Shown in pieces: positions 8,693 through 18,784 of a DNA stretch of 25,852 nucleotides; within the stretch, counting starts at the first letter, position 1; each line of letters opens with the position of its first letter. The notes below the pieces were generated by a model. The model made no database searches, was not told the origin of the DNA, and saw only the letters and a list, made by a program, of their open reading frames with translations. Made by a program: the position numbers and the translations under genes. This stretch comes from Mnemiopsis leidyi (Eukaryota > Ctenophora > Tentaculata > Lobata > Bolinopsidae), in the NCBI GenBank assembly GCA_000226015.1, contig JH154687.1, forward strand, positions 365,402 to 391,253, read 5' to 3'.

Positions 8693-10640
8693 TGAAAGCT
8701 TACTGATGTATTACTTGAATTACCCCGCATAAAACTTACATTTGTATTTGACTTGATGCATAAAATATATCAAAATCTCAAGTTATTTCTGTCACAGAAC
8801 TTAATCAGAATTAAGAGCTCGACAGACACCTATTCTATAGAAACACCTGTAACTGTCTGGAAGGAAAAATAAAGTATTATCGTTATTTATTTCTAACTCA
8901 GCCGAAAAGATCTAGAATTTTTCAGGAGCCCCTTCAGTATAACTATAAAATCTTGGGTACAGGTGTAAGAGATACGAAATACAAATAAGAAACTCAATTG
9001 AAATAAAACCTCTAGACAAACTTTCCAGACAAAAGACGGTATAAGAGCAAGTATTTAATTTCATAAAAGAAGTCAGAACCACTCTTGCTCCTGCAACAGG
9101 TGTATCAAATCGGGTGTTCACGTGACTTACTGTTGAAACTATGTACAATTAAAAAACGTTCGAACTTCAGAATCTTTGAAAAAAAATTGAACTTTGTCCT
9201 TTATTTTCCTTTCATCAAAATGGTGGCTATAGTTAAACGAGTTCCTAGTTTAAAACGACAGACAGCTATAAACAAGGTATTTGAGATCAATCTAAGCCAA
9301 AAAGTTTATCTGTATGCACGTGCATCGCTTTCACGATCAGTGCGCACGTGCGTATACTTTGTATGCTGTGTTAAAACATCCATCACCCTTGGATATATTT
9401 AAGTGCTTAAGTGAGTAAACTTTGTAATTACCATGACGTGTATGTGGCAGCTGCCAGTTCCTCCTTTAAAAACACTAATAAGTTAAGTGAACGGGCAACC
9501 ACTACTACACAACTGTACTTACAAGCTGTACACACATTGTGAATCTTGCTTCACATGAAGCGGCAAGATCATGTTCACTCTTAGTAAATGTAATTACTTT
9601 GTAGTGTTGAAATTGTTTAAAACTAGATCCCTGTACCTGACGACCTCATTAGTCCTGTTCCGTAAAACTTACGAAAATCTCCCTATTCTACTCAACATTG
9701 TTGAAAGTGTTAAACTTAACAAAACTTACTCAGACTGCTCGCCTCATAGCTACTTAATGGAATTTATCTAATCAAATGTTCTATTGTACGGGAAGAAGGG
9801 AATGTGACTAAAGATCATTATCACCTTAAGATTAGATTCAAGGCTGGCAAGGACCTCACGGCTCACTTCTAAGTTTCTGCTAAATTTACAGCGAAAATCT
9901 ACTGAAAAAAGTCACCTTGTTAGTCCTTTTTGAACTATCTTATTCAAAACTCAAAGAAGAAGGTAGACTGTTAAAATTGAGTTATGTAGGTTTTATTTAG
10001 CAAGCATCAAATCAAAGAAGCTAAGTATCAAATTATGTGCACTAACATATGGAAATTACTCGAACTTAAGTAAAGTAAATTGGAGCTGCATCTCTAATTA
10101 TGCTTCCTAGAATTTATTGAACTAGGTAGATCTTAAGGTGTACCAAATTAAACTTTCCTCGAATTTGAAATCAAAGATCAATTTGCATCATATTGAAGCG
10201 TGCATTATGAATACGTACATTATAAATAAAGCCTTCTGTAAAGCATACTGTAATTCAGGCTCGCGAATTGCTCTTCGAATCCAAGTTGGAGATGATTTAA
10301 CATTTCCTTATTAGATATTTCAGTAAATAGTAATATAAAATGGTATTGTATATCTTTAGTTATAAACGTTAAAATTCACACAAGAATGAAGAAAGTAAAA
10401 CTAACAGTAGGTTGATGATTGTTAACAGTAGATTAATGATTAAAACGGATGACTGTTAACTAACACAGAGCATTGCTCCAAATGTTCATATATAACGTAA
10501 AGCTCAACTGATAAAACAGAGAACATAAAAACTACGAAATAGTTTTATAAACTATTGTTTTATCTACCTGATGTATTATAGAATGTTACCAGCTGCCTGC
10601 ATCAGCTTTGTGAGAGAAGTGGAAACTCTGCGGTTTTTGT
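8693..10640. other. Gene-poor AT-rich stretch
   Basis: No exon I can support. The best fragment is a plus-strand ATG near 9220 in good context (AAAATGG) with 19 codons before an AAG|GTATTT donor-like site, but no partner exon or family match was found. Open frames at 8912-9148 (minus) and 9571-9771 (plus) have random-looking composition. Confidence 0.4.
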
Positions 10641-10649
10641 AACGGTAAA

Positions 10650-10776
10650 CGGACTGTACCGCGACACGGACTGTACCGCGACACGGACTGTACCGCGACA
10701 GATGTTGTCAGGTAGCTTTGTCGCGGAACAGTCCGCTCAACAGACACTACCGCGACAGGGACTGAACCGCGACAGT
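10650..10776. repeat. 17-bp CG-containing repeats with an inverted copy
   Basis: Three direct copies of GGACTGTACCGCGACAC start at 10651, 10668 and 10685. An inverted copy (TCGCGGAACAGTCCG) lies at 10721-10735, and two diverged direct copies follow at about 10747-10776. The inverted copy can pair with any direct copy to form a hairpin. The block is much richer in CG than its surroundings. Confidence 0.85.
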
Positions 10777-10824
10777 TCTACCCTTTCTACCCTGAAGGAC
10801 GTTTCTGGATCGGGAAGTTCGTCC

Positions 10825-10834
10825 NNNNNNNNNN
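10825..10834. other. Assembly gap (10 N)
   Basis: Ten unknown bases at the junction between the 17-bp repeats and the 22-bp minisatellite. The round length suggests a placeholder, so repeat copies may be missing here. Confidence 0.95.
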
Positions 10835-11040
10835 TACTGTGTACCACAAGTTTGCGTACTGTGTACCACAAGTTTGTGTACTTTGTACCACAAGTTTGTG
10901 TACTGTGTACCACAAGTTTGTGTACTGTGTACCAAAAGTTTTTGTACTGTATACCACAAGTTTGTGTACTGTGTACCACAAGTTTGTGTACTGTGTACCA
11001 CAAGTTTGTGTACTGTGTACCACGAGTTTTGTATACTGAG
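10835..11040. repeat. 22-bp minisatellite
   Basis: About nine copies of TACTGTGTACCACAAGTTTG plus TG, period 22, abut the N gap. Since 22 is not a multiple of three, all frames read similar cysteine- and tyrosine-rich peptides, and several overlapping open frames on both strands are artefacts of the array. The last copy decays into unique sequence. Confidence 0.95.
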
Positions 11041-12612
11041 TCCCATTTCAATCGGACGACAAGTCTGGAAACTTGTAGAGTCTGAAAATCTGCAAAGCAT
11101 AATGTATGAGAATACAAAGTTGTTGAACTCCACACTCCCATATATATGGAATAATATTACTTACAGTGCTATATTTGTTGTGACATTATGATGGCCCTCA
11201 TTCTAGTCATTAGTCATGCACATAAGCTTCATAGTTGTTTGGTTATAAGGAGTGACCTAAGTGTCTGTTAACGGGCGGTGCGCGTCTAGAATTTCTTCGG
11301 CCAGAAATGCGTGCGAGCGCGTGATGGCCGCAACAGTAGGTTATCAACCTACAAAGTGTCTGGCTACCATGTCCTCTTCACGCTACTAAGCCAGCTACAG
11401 GTGATCAAACAATAAACAAGGTGCGGTCAAGCGTTGATTGCGCCAATCAACATTTTTAACAAGATACATATATTGCAAAAGTTATTAAATAAGTTACTAA
11501 GTTTAAAGTTAAATTGGACTTTTCCTCAGCACCAGTTTTAAATTGATATCTACAAACAAACTTGCGAAATTGCGAAAGTGGTCACGTAAAAACGTGACCT
11601 TGAGGCTTTAACAATAACTTGTCAACAATTAGAAAACTCGAAAAATCACTTTAAGGCGCCAAGTGTCCTAAATCATTAGTCAAACTTCTGTCACTTAGAC
11701 CATCTTTATATTTTATAGATGACACTAACAATGAGTTTTTGTAACACTTAGTTTTTGCTTCAATGTTAAGCTTCTTCAAGAATATCAGAAATTACTGAGA
11801 GAGAATTGTAAAACATTTGACCGCACTAAAAATCATACAATCGACTATGAACTGATCTGTGAGAATGACAATATTTTGAACAATCGTGATTGTAGATGTC
11901 AGATGAAATTACAAAATTGAAAGTGCTTTGAGGACCGTTGTAAATGTGCTAAGGTACCAGCAGGTTCCCTGACTACCTCATCTTGATGAAATTATTCATT
12001 CCTGATGACTATCTCAAGAACATGGACCACAATAAATGAGTTAGTTGCATCATTCAAATACAATTACATGATGTATGCTACTAAAACTATGTAGCGATTG
12101 CCATAAAATAATGTTTAAGTTACCAAATTTCAAACCACCGACACCTGATTTACCTGGAGTCCGGACCATCCTCAGCAGGTACATTCTCTTCACATACCTT
12201 CCCAGGTATATTTCAATATCAAATTTTCGAAAATTCATCTCAAACCTTTATCCCTTAAGCCAATTGGAAGCTGGATGCAGGACAATCATGGTCCGTGATT
12301 TTCCCTTCACTTATCAAGAAAGTAATGTAAAACTTTTGACAACGTTTGTAAATATCCTATGCATGGCCCGGAAAATTAAACTTCAAGTAAAATTGATCAG
12401 TGAGAAGTTCTTGATCCAACTTTTATCAAAGCACGTCATTAGAGAACAATAGCAATTCTATTGTGTCGGACTATTCTTAGCTCATTTTGTGTTTAATATC
12501 AACCAGCGATATTGACGTGTACACATTTAACAAGTTTGAGAAAGTTTTCAAGTTTTACTAGTTCAAGTGTATGTGTGAGGTTCGGCATGAATCTTAAAAT
12601 CCTGAGGTGTCC
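11041..12612. other. Gene-poor stretch
   Basis: No supported gene. A CG-rich patch lies at about 11270-11345, and a perfect 8-bp hairpin with an AAAA loop (GGTCACGT and ACGTGACC) at 11580-11599. The 125-codon plus-strand open frame at 12075-12452 has no recognisable motif and AT-driven composition, so it is not called. Confidence 0.4.
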
Positions 12613-12626
12613 GTTGCTATGACAAC
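12613..12626. promoter_or_regulatory. X-box-like RFX site
   Basis: GTTGCTATGACAAC is a near-perfect inverted-repeat match to the RFX X-box, which drives ciliary genes in animals. It lies about 800 bp beyond the 3' end of the CCDC42-family gene, not at its promoter, and no gene start is recognised nearby. Any role is uncertain. Confidence 0.3.
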
Positions 12627-13428
12627 CAGACGGGTCAAATGAAGGTGGACTACAACGTGTGAGGATAGTAGGATACTGATACTTGGAGGCGGCGTACCTA
12701 AGACTGTGCGAATCAATAATGGACGGTAATCTGCACTTCAAATCTGAGCTGTCTGTAGTTGATGGACGAGTATTATGAGTTGACAATGGTAGCAGTTCAA
12801 AAGAGTCGCCTAATGGTATCGTCCACGGAGGAGTAGAGTTCTCGTACCACTGTCATTAAAGGTGATGTTACTGATGTTCATTTGTAAACAATGACTATGT
12901 CTATAGGCCTGCTTCTGTCGGCAATTATTGATAGGTCAGGAAGAAATCTGTAAGCAAATAGTTTCGTTTCGAATTTGTGGAGTTTTATAACACGACACAG
13001 TTGACAGTTTGAAACGCTAAAACGAATGTTGTATTTTTTCAAAAATCAAGTTCAAATCACAGAATTTCAACACTCAGATTTCATCTCAGTAGATTTAAGT
13101 ATACTCCACGATTGGGAACTTGTGTATTTTAAACTGGTTAAACTTTTATCAGCATCATTTCTTACATGATAATCGACCATGCAAATCTTGATCAAAATAT
13201 TATCACTTAACGACCAATTTTAGTGATCAGTAATATATAAACACCAAACCAAAACAGCTAGATGTCTGATAAAACCATTCGTCTCCACAGTTAACAGTTA
13301 ACAGTTAACAGATGACACTAGAGTTTGAGCATGCTGTAACAGGTCGACACCTAGAGACTCGCCAGTCCCCCCCCCCCCCCTCCTTCAAGCTACCCAACTC
13401 AGATACATACTTCTATATAAATATTCCC
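12627..13428. other. Downstream region of the CCDC42-family gene
   Basis: Presumed 3' flank of the minus-strand gene ending at 13429. It contains a GTTAACA triplication at about 13288-13311 and a run of 13 C at about 13368-13380. The minus-strand open frame at 12499-12786 has no family signal and is not called. Confidence 0.4.
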
Positions 13429-16400
13429 CTACTTAGCATGTCCTGCTAATCTATCAAATATGTCTTTGGACAGCTTCTCCTGTTTCGAAGATTCCACGAT
13501 AATGTCCGTCAAGTCTTTAATATAAGTTTTTATCTTTTTCAGCTGCTCGTCCACACTCTCTGCTTCCTGTGAGACGAGCTTTTTGTTAAACGCTATGAAG
13601 AGAGTTGAATTACATGGCTGAATTTCTTCAGTAACACTAACAGTGGTAATTTAAGGTAATAGTAACAATTGTCTAGTCTGATTCTAAATATTAATAAGTA
13701 AATTACTGCTGCTTTGTCGATAAAAGGTTTTGTGTTTTTTTTCTTGAATAGAACTCTGAAGACAAGATGGGCTCTAAGAGAAGATAAACTCTGAAGAGAA
13801 GATGAACTCTAGAGAGAAGATGAAAATGATAGATGATAAATCAGACTTTAAATCTTCACCTCAGTCAACTCAGTGTGCTCTGTATGTGATTTTGACAAAC
13901 TGACTTGTAGGTTGATCTTATTTCTAACGGAGTTCAAGATGAACTCTCTCATTTCCGTACTGAGGCAGATCCTAACAAGCGGATTGAAGGCCGAGAGGAT
14001 TACGGCCATGGCAAACGCTCCAAGCAAATTTACCAAAGGTATCCGAGCTCCCTCGCGAGTGTATATCATTTGATTGACGATCATGATAACATTTCCAACA
14101 TTCATGACAAGAACTGCTTGAGAGCTTTTCTTTAGAATTTTATCAGACTCCTCATTTCCAGTTTCTCCTTTCTTGTTCATCAAACAAACCACAGTGAGTA
14201 TAGAGCTGATGACACCTACTATCCCGAGAATACAGGTAAAGACGTTGTGTGCCATGAAGTTCCCCGACTCGTTCAGAGGTACCTCGTACTCGTAGACAGT
14301 CGCCATCTGGCAGTAGAGAGCGAAGACCCCCTTTTCGCTTGAAAGGGGGAAACCAGCTGCCAACCAGGTGTACACAACCGTGGCACCAACAATGAGAGTG
14401 ATGTAAGCAGATATCACTCCTCGTGTAGAAACGTTGAAGAAGGGGAACTGGACGTTGATGAACCTGCAGATTGAGATGATGGAGGTGAGAATGAGGGAGG
14501 AGAACATGAGGACTCTGAAGGAGATAGACTCCAGGACATCTGCCAGGGTCTTGGTTCTGAGGAGCGGGTATTCTGTTGGGGACAAGAACCGGTATCCTAT
14601 CTGGAGGGGGCGGTAAATGTTTGTCAGGAAGTCCGAGATTGCTAGCAGCATGAACAGGATCCTGGTGGTTTTCAGTCTGCTTTTTTGGTGGTAGTTGAAT
14701 AGGAAAGTCAGGGGGTTTAGCAAGGTCGAGATAAAGAAGGCTAGAATCATGGTGGTTCCAAGAAAGTAGTCGCTAATTATCTCCCCTACAGTCGGCTCAT
14801 CGGAATATTCGGACAAGTTTCCGAGGTTAATCAAGATATTTCCGTAGTTTGGAAGATTCGTCACGTTAGCTCTTCTCAAAATCATGGCGACTAGCCGTTG
14901 CCCCTCCTTTTAAGATTTCGCAATCACACAAAAGTGTAGCAAATGAAAGACAGAATATTTTCGACTGGTACCCTACCAGCTGCTATTGGTCTGGCACGTG
15001 CTCATGCTCGCTTACTCAAGTTAGCTCTTTCATTTCCCGCACATAATTACCAACGTAATTGTAATTATTTACCGCGTGATGCTGTTATACCGGTTTAGTA
15101 AAACGTGTTATTTGCACATTTTTTTCGTACTACATCACCTTTCTTCGTATTACATCACCATCTACCCTTTCTTCGTATTACATCACACTTTTTCCCGTAT
15201 TACATCACACTTTTTCCCGTATTACATCACACTTTTTCGTATTACATCACACTTTTAACCGTATCACCTAGCACTTTTGCTATTATTTTCACAGTTTTGG
15301 CCGTTTTACATCACACTTTTGCTATTATTTTCACAGTTGTGCCGTATTACCTCACACTTAATGCTATTATTTTCACAGTTGTGCCGTATTAATTAACACT
15401 TTTTGCTATTACTTAACACTTTTAAAATTTTTACTTGGTAAATAATATCGTTACATAACTCATAAGTGCAAAGTAACAACATGTTTTCAGCACGGGCTCC
15501 GCCCTCGTTGAAAACAATTTATTATTTAACTCAGCCTTCAGCTTCGATGAATAATGAGATTTACGCCAATCGCTACGCTCGAGGCGTAAATCATGTTACT
15601 TCACACTTACTCGTTATGTAACTAGATATTACCTTGTCTAAGTATCTAGCTTTGTTGAAATAGGCATTTTTCTTTAAAAACGACATCTTATGGCTTTACA
15701 CGATATGAAAGGAATTAGAAATGATTCGCGGCTAGAATGGCTGAAGAAAAGCAGGAATGTAACCAAGTTTTGAATAGCTGCTGCCTTAGTATTCGAATAC
15801 AAATAAGGTGAATACTGCTTACTGCCGATCTAAACTAAGAAGAAACTTACACTCGCAGAGTTGCATGTTATTTGTATTCGCATTAAATTTAGATACAATC
15901 GTTGTTGACCCTCATTCCTAAAGTCTCAGTTTGACTGTGAAGTATCAGTGTGTCAGTGTTACAAACAAACCTTCGGAGGGAGCCCGCGTTGCTTGTAGAT
16001 CTGGATGTAGATGTTTTCTGTAGCCATCTTGACTCTACCCAGCAAGAGGACGTTTCTAGCGGCTGTGTTCTGGATGTGGGTCCACAGACTCTCCCACTTC
16101 TGATGGTTCGACGTCGCTGTCTCTTTCCTCCACTGCGGGGTGTCTCAGTTATAAAAGGTCGTGATTTATTTTTTTTAGTAATATGGTTTTGTAGAGAGAT
16201 CACTTATTTGTGCTCGTGTGACGAGTTTGAACTTTTTCAGAGGGTCATTAACATTTGGCCACATTTTCTACCTCTAGACTTGAAACTAACCGTTAGATCA
16301 GCGATGGTGTTTGTGTATCTCATGGTAGCCTCATCATTCTTGGTTATCATTGTGTAGTACTCCTGTTTCAAAGAATCCAACTTGTCTGACATAACATTAG

Positions 16401-18784
16401 ATTTCTCGATCATATCCCCAAGATTAGACGATAGTGTGTCGTGTCTGGGTTTAGTTTTTAGTTAGACGATAGTGTGTCGTGTCTGGGTTTAATTTTTAGT
16501 TAGACGATAGTGTGTCGTGTCTGGGTTTAGTTTTTAGTTAGACGATAGTGTGTCGTGTCTGGGTTAGTTTTAAGTAAGACGATAGTGTGTCGTGTCTGGG
16601 TATAGTTTTTAGTAAGACGATAGTGTGTCGTGTCTGGGTATAGTTTTTAGTTAGACGATAGTGTGTCGTGTCTGGGTTTAGTTTTTAGTTAGACGATAGT
16701 GTGTCGTGTCTGAGTTTAGTTTTTAGTTAGACGATAGTGTGTCGTGTCACGGTGAACTGCATGTACACAGCTCAAAATGTTTTGCAATAGCTTAACGTAA
16801 GTTTCAGTACAGCTTATCGAAAATAAAAGATATTCCATATATTCTAATTTCAAGTTCACCTACTTTCTAAGGATGTCTTTCAGTTCCTGAAATTCGGTAG
16901 ATTTCTCGATAACTCGTTCCATGTAACTCCGGTATACTTTCTCTCGCTCCAAAACTTTCCGCTGCTTTTCCAGAAACGCTTTTAGCTTTTCTGTACGGAA
17001 ATACAATAAAATTAAATATCTTAAATTCTTAATTTTATTTTTCCACGTGCCATGACTGAGATCACCAGTCTATAAACTTAAAGATGTTAATAATGTGACC
17101 GTATTCATTGTTCCTGCTCTCAGATTTACTATGCATCTGATATAATCTGATATGAATATTGTGGTGTATTTTATCGATCCAGGTCTACAATTTCACGTTA
17201 GCATGCAGCAAGATGGTCTGCTGGTTTGTCTTGGTGACCGAGGTGTGACCAGCATTATAACCTCTGCTAACCTCCTATACACAAAGTAGAACAAGCTGCA
17301 TTTGTAGTGGTAATGCTGCTAAGTATTGTAGCTTTGTTTTTCTTTATTACTATTATAACGATATCTTTTAACAATTGTACTGCGAAGTTCAGTTTTACCG
17401 TGAACAAAATCAGTCCATTGTTTAATGTGTGTGTTAAGGTGGCGCTGGCAAACTTTTCCTTTCAATACATCCTTACAGTACTTAGAGATTTGTCCAGTCT
17501 TGTACATAGCAATGCTTAGATTAGATTGCATAAACCGAGTTATGTACTGTAATTAACACTGCAGTACATAAGTACATAAGACTAAAACTAAGTTTTCTTT
17601 CGCAAGCTCTATTGTTTAAACAAAAGGAGTATCATTAAGTAGATATAGAATAGCCGTGCGCATCAACCTTAGTGATTGAAGTAAATAGTTAACCAGTCAG
17701 GTACGATCTTGTTGAAATTTTAAATGAGATGAAGGTCAGGTCTTAGCTAGGTGATTAAATCAGTCAAATAATGAACATAGAATAACTAGAACCATCATTA
17801 TAACGAATCTGATCTACGTATTTGATATACCAGCAAATCACTTACCTCTTTCTGCCATCTTCTCAGCACACTCCTGTACCCTCATATCTTTCTCACTTCT
17901 CTCATTGTTAGCCTTCTTCTCTGCTCTCTGTTTCTTGATGTCAGTCTCTATCAGGAACTGGTTAAACTTCATCAGAGATCCTCTCAGAGAGAGTTCCTTC
18001 TTGTCCAACTCTTCTCTCCTGGCGTTCAGAGACGCCATCTTCATCTGGAACGCTTCTTTCTGTGCTGACAGGGCCTGGTAAGACGGAGTATATGTTCAGT
18101 CATCACAGCAGCTCAATAATTTAAGTTGGTCATTCATTTTTGTTACAGTTATCAAATCTATTATAGTTGTACGTTCAGAAATTTGATCTTAAAGTGGGCG
18201 GCAGTTCTAGAAGGGTGGATTCTGGCAGTAGGGAGGAAGTAATACTAGAGAAGATAGTCGGAGAAGACCGAGTTATATCTTATTATGCCACTTCCAGTTC
18301 CAATTTTACCTGTTCCAACTCTAACATCTCTCTCTTCTTCTCTAGCAGCCTGGTTGCTGCTGTCATGTGTTTTTCAGACACATCTGGATCTGCAATACAC
18401 AGGGGTAGGGTATGGACTAAGGGGGGCATGCTCCTAATTATTTGTGAAGTCCAGTACTAGGTAGGGTATTATCTTGTTTAAATGTGGTTTAGATTTTTTG
18501 AAAAACATCAGCAGTTACTCAATTGAAGCTTTGCATGGTGTATTGAATGTAGATCCAACATCTCAATTATAATGTTGAGACTCACAATCGACTGTTGATG
18601 TTGTTCAATTTGGCGAAAACTTTTTTCAAACTGCTATAATTTTGTAACAAGGCTGAAGAAGACAAGACGAAGAAAAACCGTTTTATTTTCTTAAAATTGA
18701 ATTTGTTAAAAAATCAAGCTTACCTTGGAATAGGCGCTCTGAGAACTTGGATTGAAAATACTCTTCAAAATTAAAAGCTGCCAT
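13429..18784 (-). CDS. CCDC42: CCDC42/CFAP73-family ciliary coiled-coil protein (seven exons)
   Basis: Axonemal or basal-body coiled-coil protein needed for cilia and flagella by family analogy. Minus-strand exons: 18724-18784 (ATG), 18310-18389, 17846-18074, 16864-16990, 16291-16444, 15971-16132 and 13429-13566 (TAG). Their sum is 951 nt, giving 316 aa, the length I recall for human CCDC42. The N-terminus EEYFQSKFSERLFQ matches the family start. DUF4200-type coiled coil follows (about 30-170), with EELDKKELSLRGSLMKFNQF and KVYRSYMERVIEKSTEFQEL. The conserved segment WESLWTHIQNTAARNVLLLG (exon 6) is diagnostic, and the last exon closes with DEQLKKIKTYIKDLTDIIVE, matching the family C-terminus. 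CFAP73 is a close paralogue and cannot be excluded. Two oddities: the exon 5 acceptor lies in a 38-bp minisatellite, and the 2.4-kb last intron contains an intronless GPCR gene in the same orientation. Intron 6 uses the weak donor GTTTGT; reading through it would stop after three residues. Confidence 0.92.
13848..14885 (-). CDS. Intronless divergent seven-transmembrane GPCR nested in the CCDC42-family gene
   Basis: A single exon of 345 aa lies wholly inside the last intron of the CCDC42-family gene, same strand. The N-terminus has N-glycosylation sites (NVT, NLS). Seven hydrophobic segments follow: TM1 (about 42-65) with ISTLLNPLTF, TM2 with LLAISDFLTN (conserved Asp), TM3 ending ISICRFINV (Arg kept, Asp and Tyr of DRY lost), TM4 AYITLIVGATVVYTW, TM5 ILGIVGVISSILTVVCL, TM6 VLVMNVGNVIMIVNQM and TM7 VILSAFNPLVRICL (NPLVR in place of NPxxY). 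No Cys precedes TM3, so the usual TM3-ECL2 disulfide cannot form although loop 2 has a Cys. It is class A-like but divergent; the ligand is unknown. It is not a close copy of the GPCR at 6687-7832. Full length with no stop or frameshift suggests a working gene, with its promoter inside the host intron. Confidence 0.88.
   Translation of the reverse strand: MILRRANVTNLPNYGNILINLGNLSEYSDEPTVGEIISDYFLGTTMILAFFISTLLNPLTFLFNYHQKSRLKTTRILFMLLAISDFLTNIYRPLQIGYRFLSPTEYPLLRTKTLADVLESISFRVLMFSSLILTSIISICRFINVQFPFFNVSTRGVISAYITLIVGATVVYTWLAAGFPLSSEKGVFALYCQMATVYEYEVPLNESGNFMAHNVFTCILGIVGVISSILTVVCLMNKKGETGNEESDKILKKSSQAVLVMNVGNVIMIVNQMIYTREGARIPLVNLLGAFAMAVILSAFNPLVRICLSTEMREFILNSVRNKINLQVSLSKSHTEHTELTEVKI
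15120..15420. repeat. Degenerate composite array in CCDC42-family intron 6
   Basis: Units built on CGTATTACATCACACTTTTT, about 22 bp each, at 15120-15255. Longer units follow that add GCTATTATTTTCACAGTTGT (about 50-60 bp each) up to about 15420. It begins about 240 bp upstream of the nested GPCR start codon. Confidence 0.85.
15443..15631. mobile_element. Fold-back or MITE-like element, about 190 bp
   Basis: Imperfect terminal inverted repeats of about 38 bp: the left end has TAATATCGTTACATAACTCA and the right end, inverted, TAATATCTAGTTACATAACG; both run on to GTAAC and ATG. Inside are two further hairpins, TGTTTTCA with TGAAAACA around GGGC and GCCC, and GATTTACGCC with GGCGTAAATC. There is no open frame. 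The nested palindromes suggest a fold-back or MITE. No clear target-site duplication was seen. Confidence 0.65.
15632..15958. other. Rest of CCDC42-family intron 6
   Basis: No supported exon. A short plus-strand frame from the ATG near 15737 runs 23 codons to a GTGAAT donor-like site, but no partner exon was found. Confidence 0.35.
16427..16748. repeat. 38-bp minisatellite carrying copies of the CCDC42-family exon 5 splice acceptor
   Basis: About 8.5 units of period 38 (one of 37) start at 16427, 16465, 16503, 16541, 16578, 16616, 16654, 16692 and 16730. Each reads GACGATAGTGTGTCGTGTCT then GGGTTTAGTTTTTAGTTA. On the minus strand every complete unit holds a CTAAC branch-site-like motif, then CCCAG, then the first 18 bases of exon 5. 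Only the copy at 16427-16464 leads into the rest of the exon. Confidence 0.95.
17203..17289 (+). other. 28-codon open frame inside CCDC42-family intron 3, doubtful
   Basis: ATG to TAG, with coding-like composition (VCLGDRGVTSIITSANLLY) in a locally GC-richer patch of the intron. The antisense frame is also open over most of it. No family match; it may be a decayed exon fragment or chance. Confidence 0.12.

Noticed and set aside
10270-10290. tRNA B-box-like CTTCGAATCC
   Set aside because: No matching A box, acceptor stem or cloverleaf around it.
10702-11191. Several overlapping open frames on both strands with Cys/Tyr/Thr-rich repeats
   Set aside because: They are readings of the 22-bp minisatellite in different frames, and several cross the N gap. 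The period is not a multiple of three and no frame is preferred.
12075-12452. 125-codon plus-strand open frame
   Set aside because: No motif, no splice partners and AT-driven composition; judged chance.
15950-16357. 135-codon plus-strand open frame
   Set aside because: Antisense to CCDC42-family exons 5 and 6, which carry unmistakable family sequence on the minus strand.
16427-16748. CRISPR-like regular array
   Set aside because: Contiguous 38-bp repeats with no spacers, in an animal intron.
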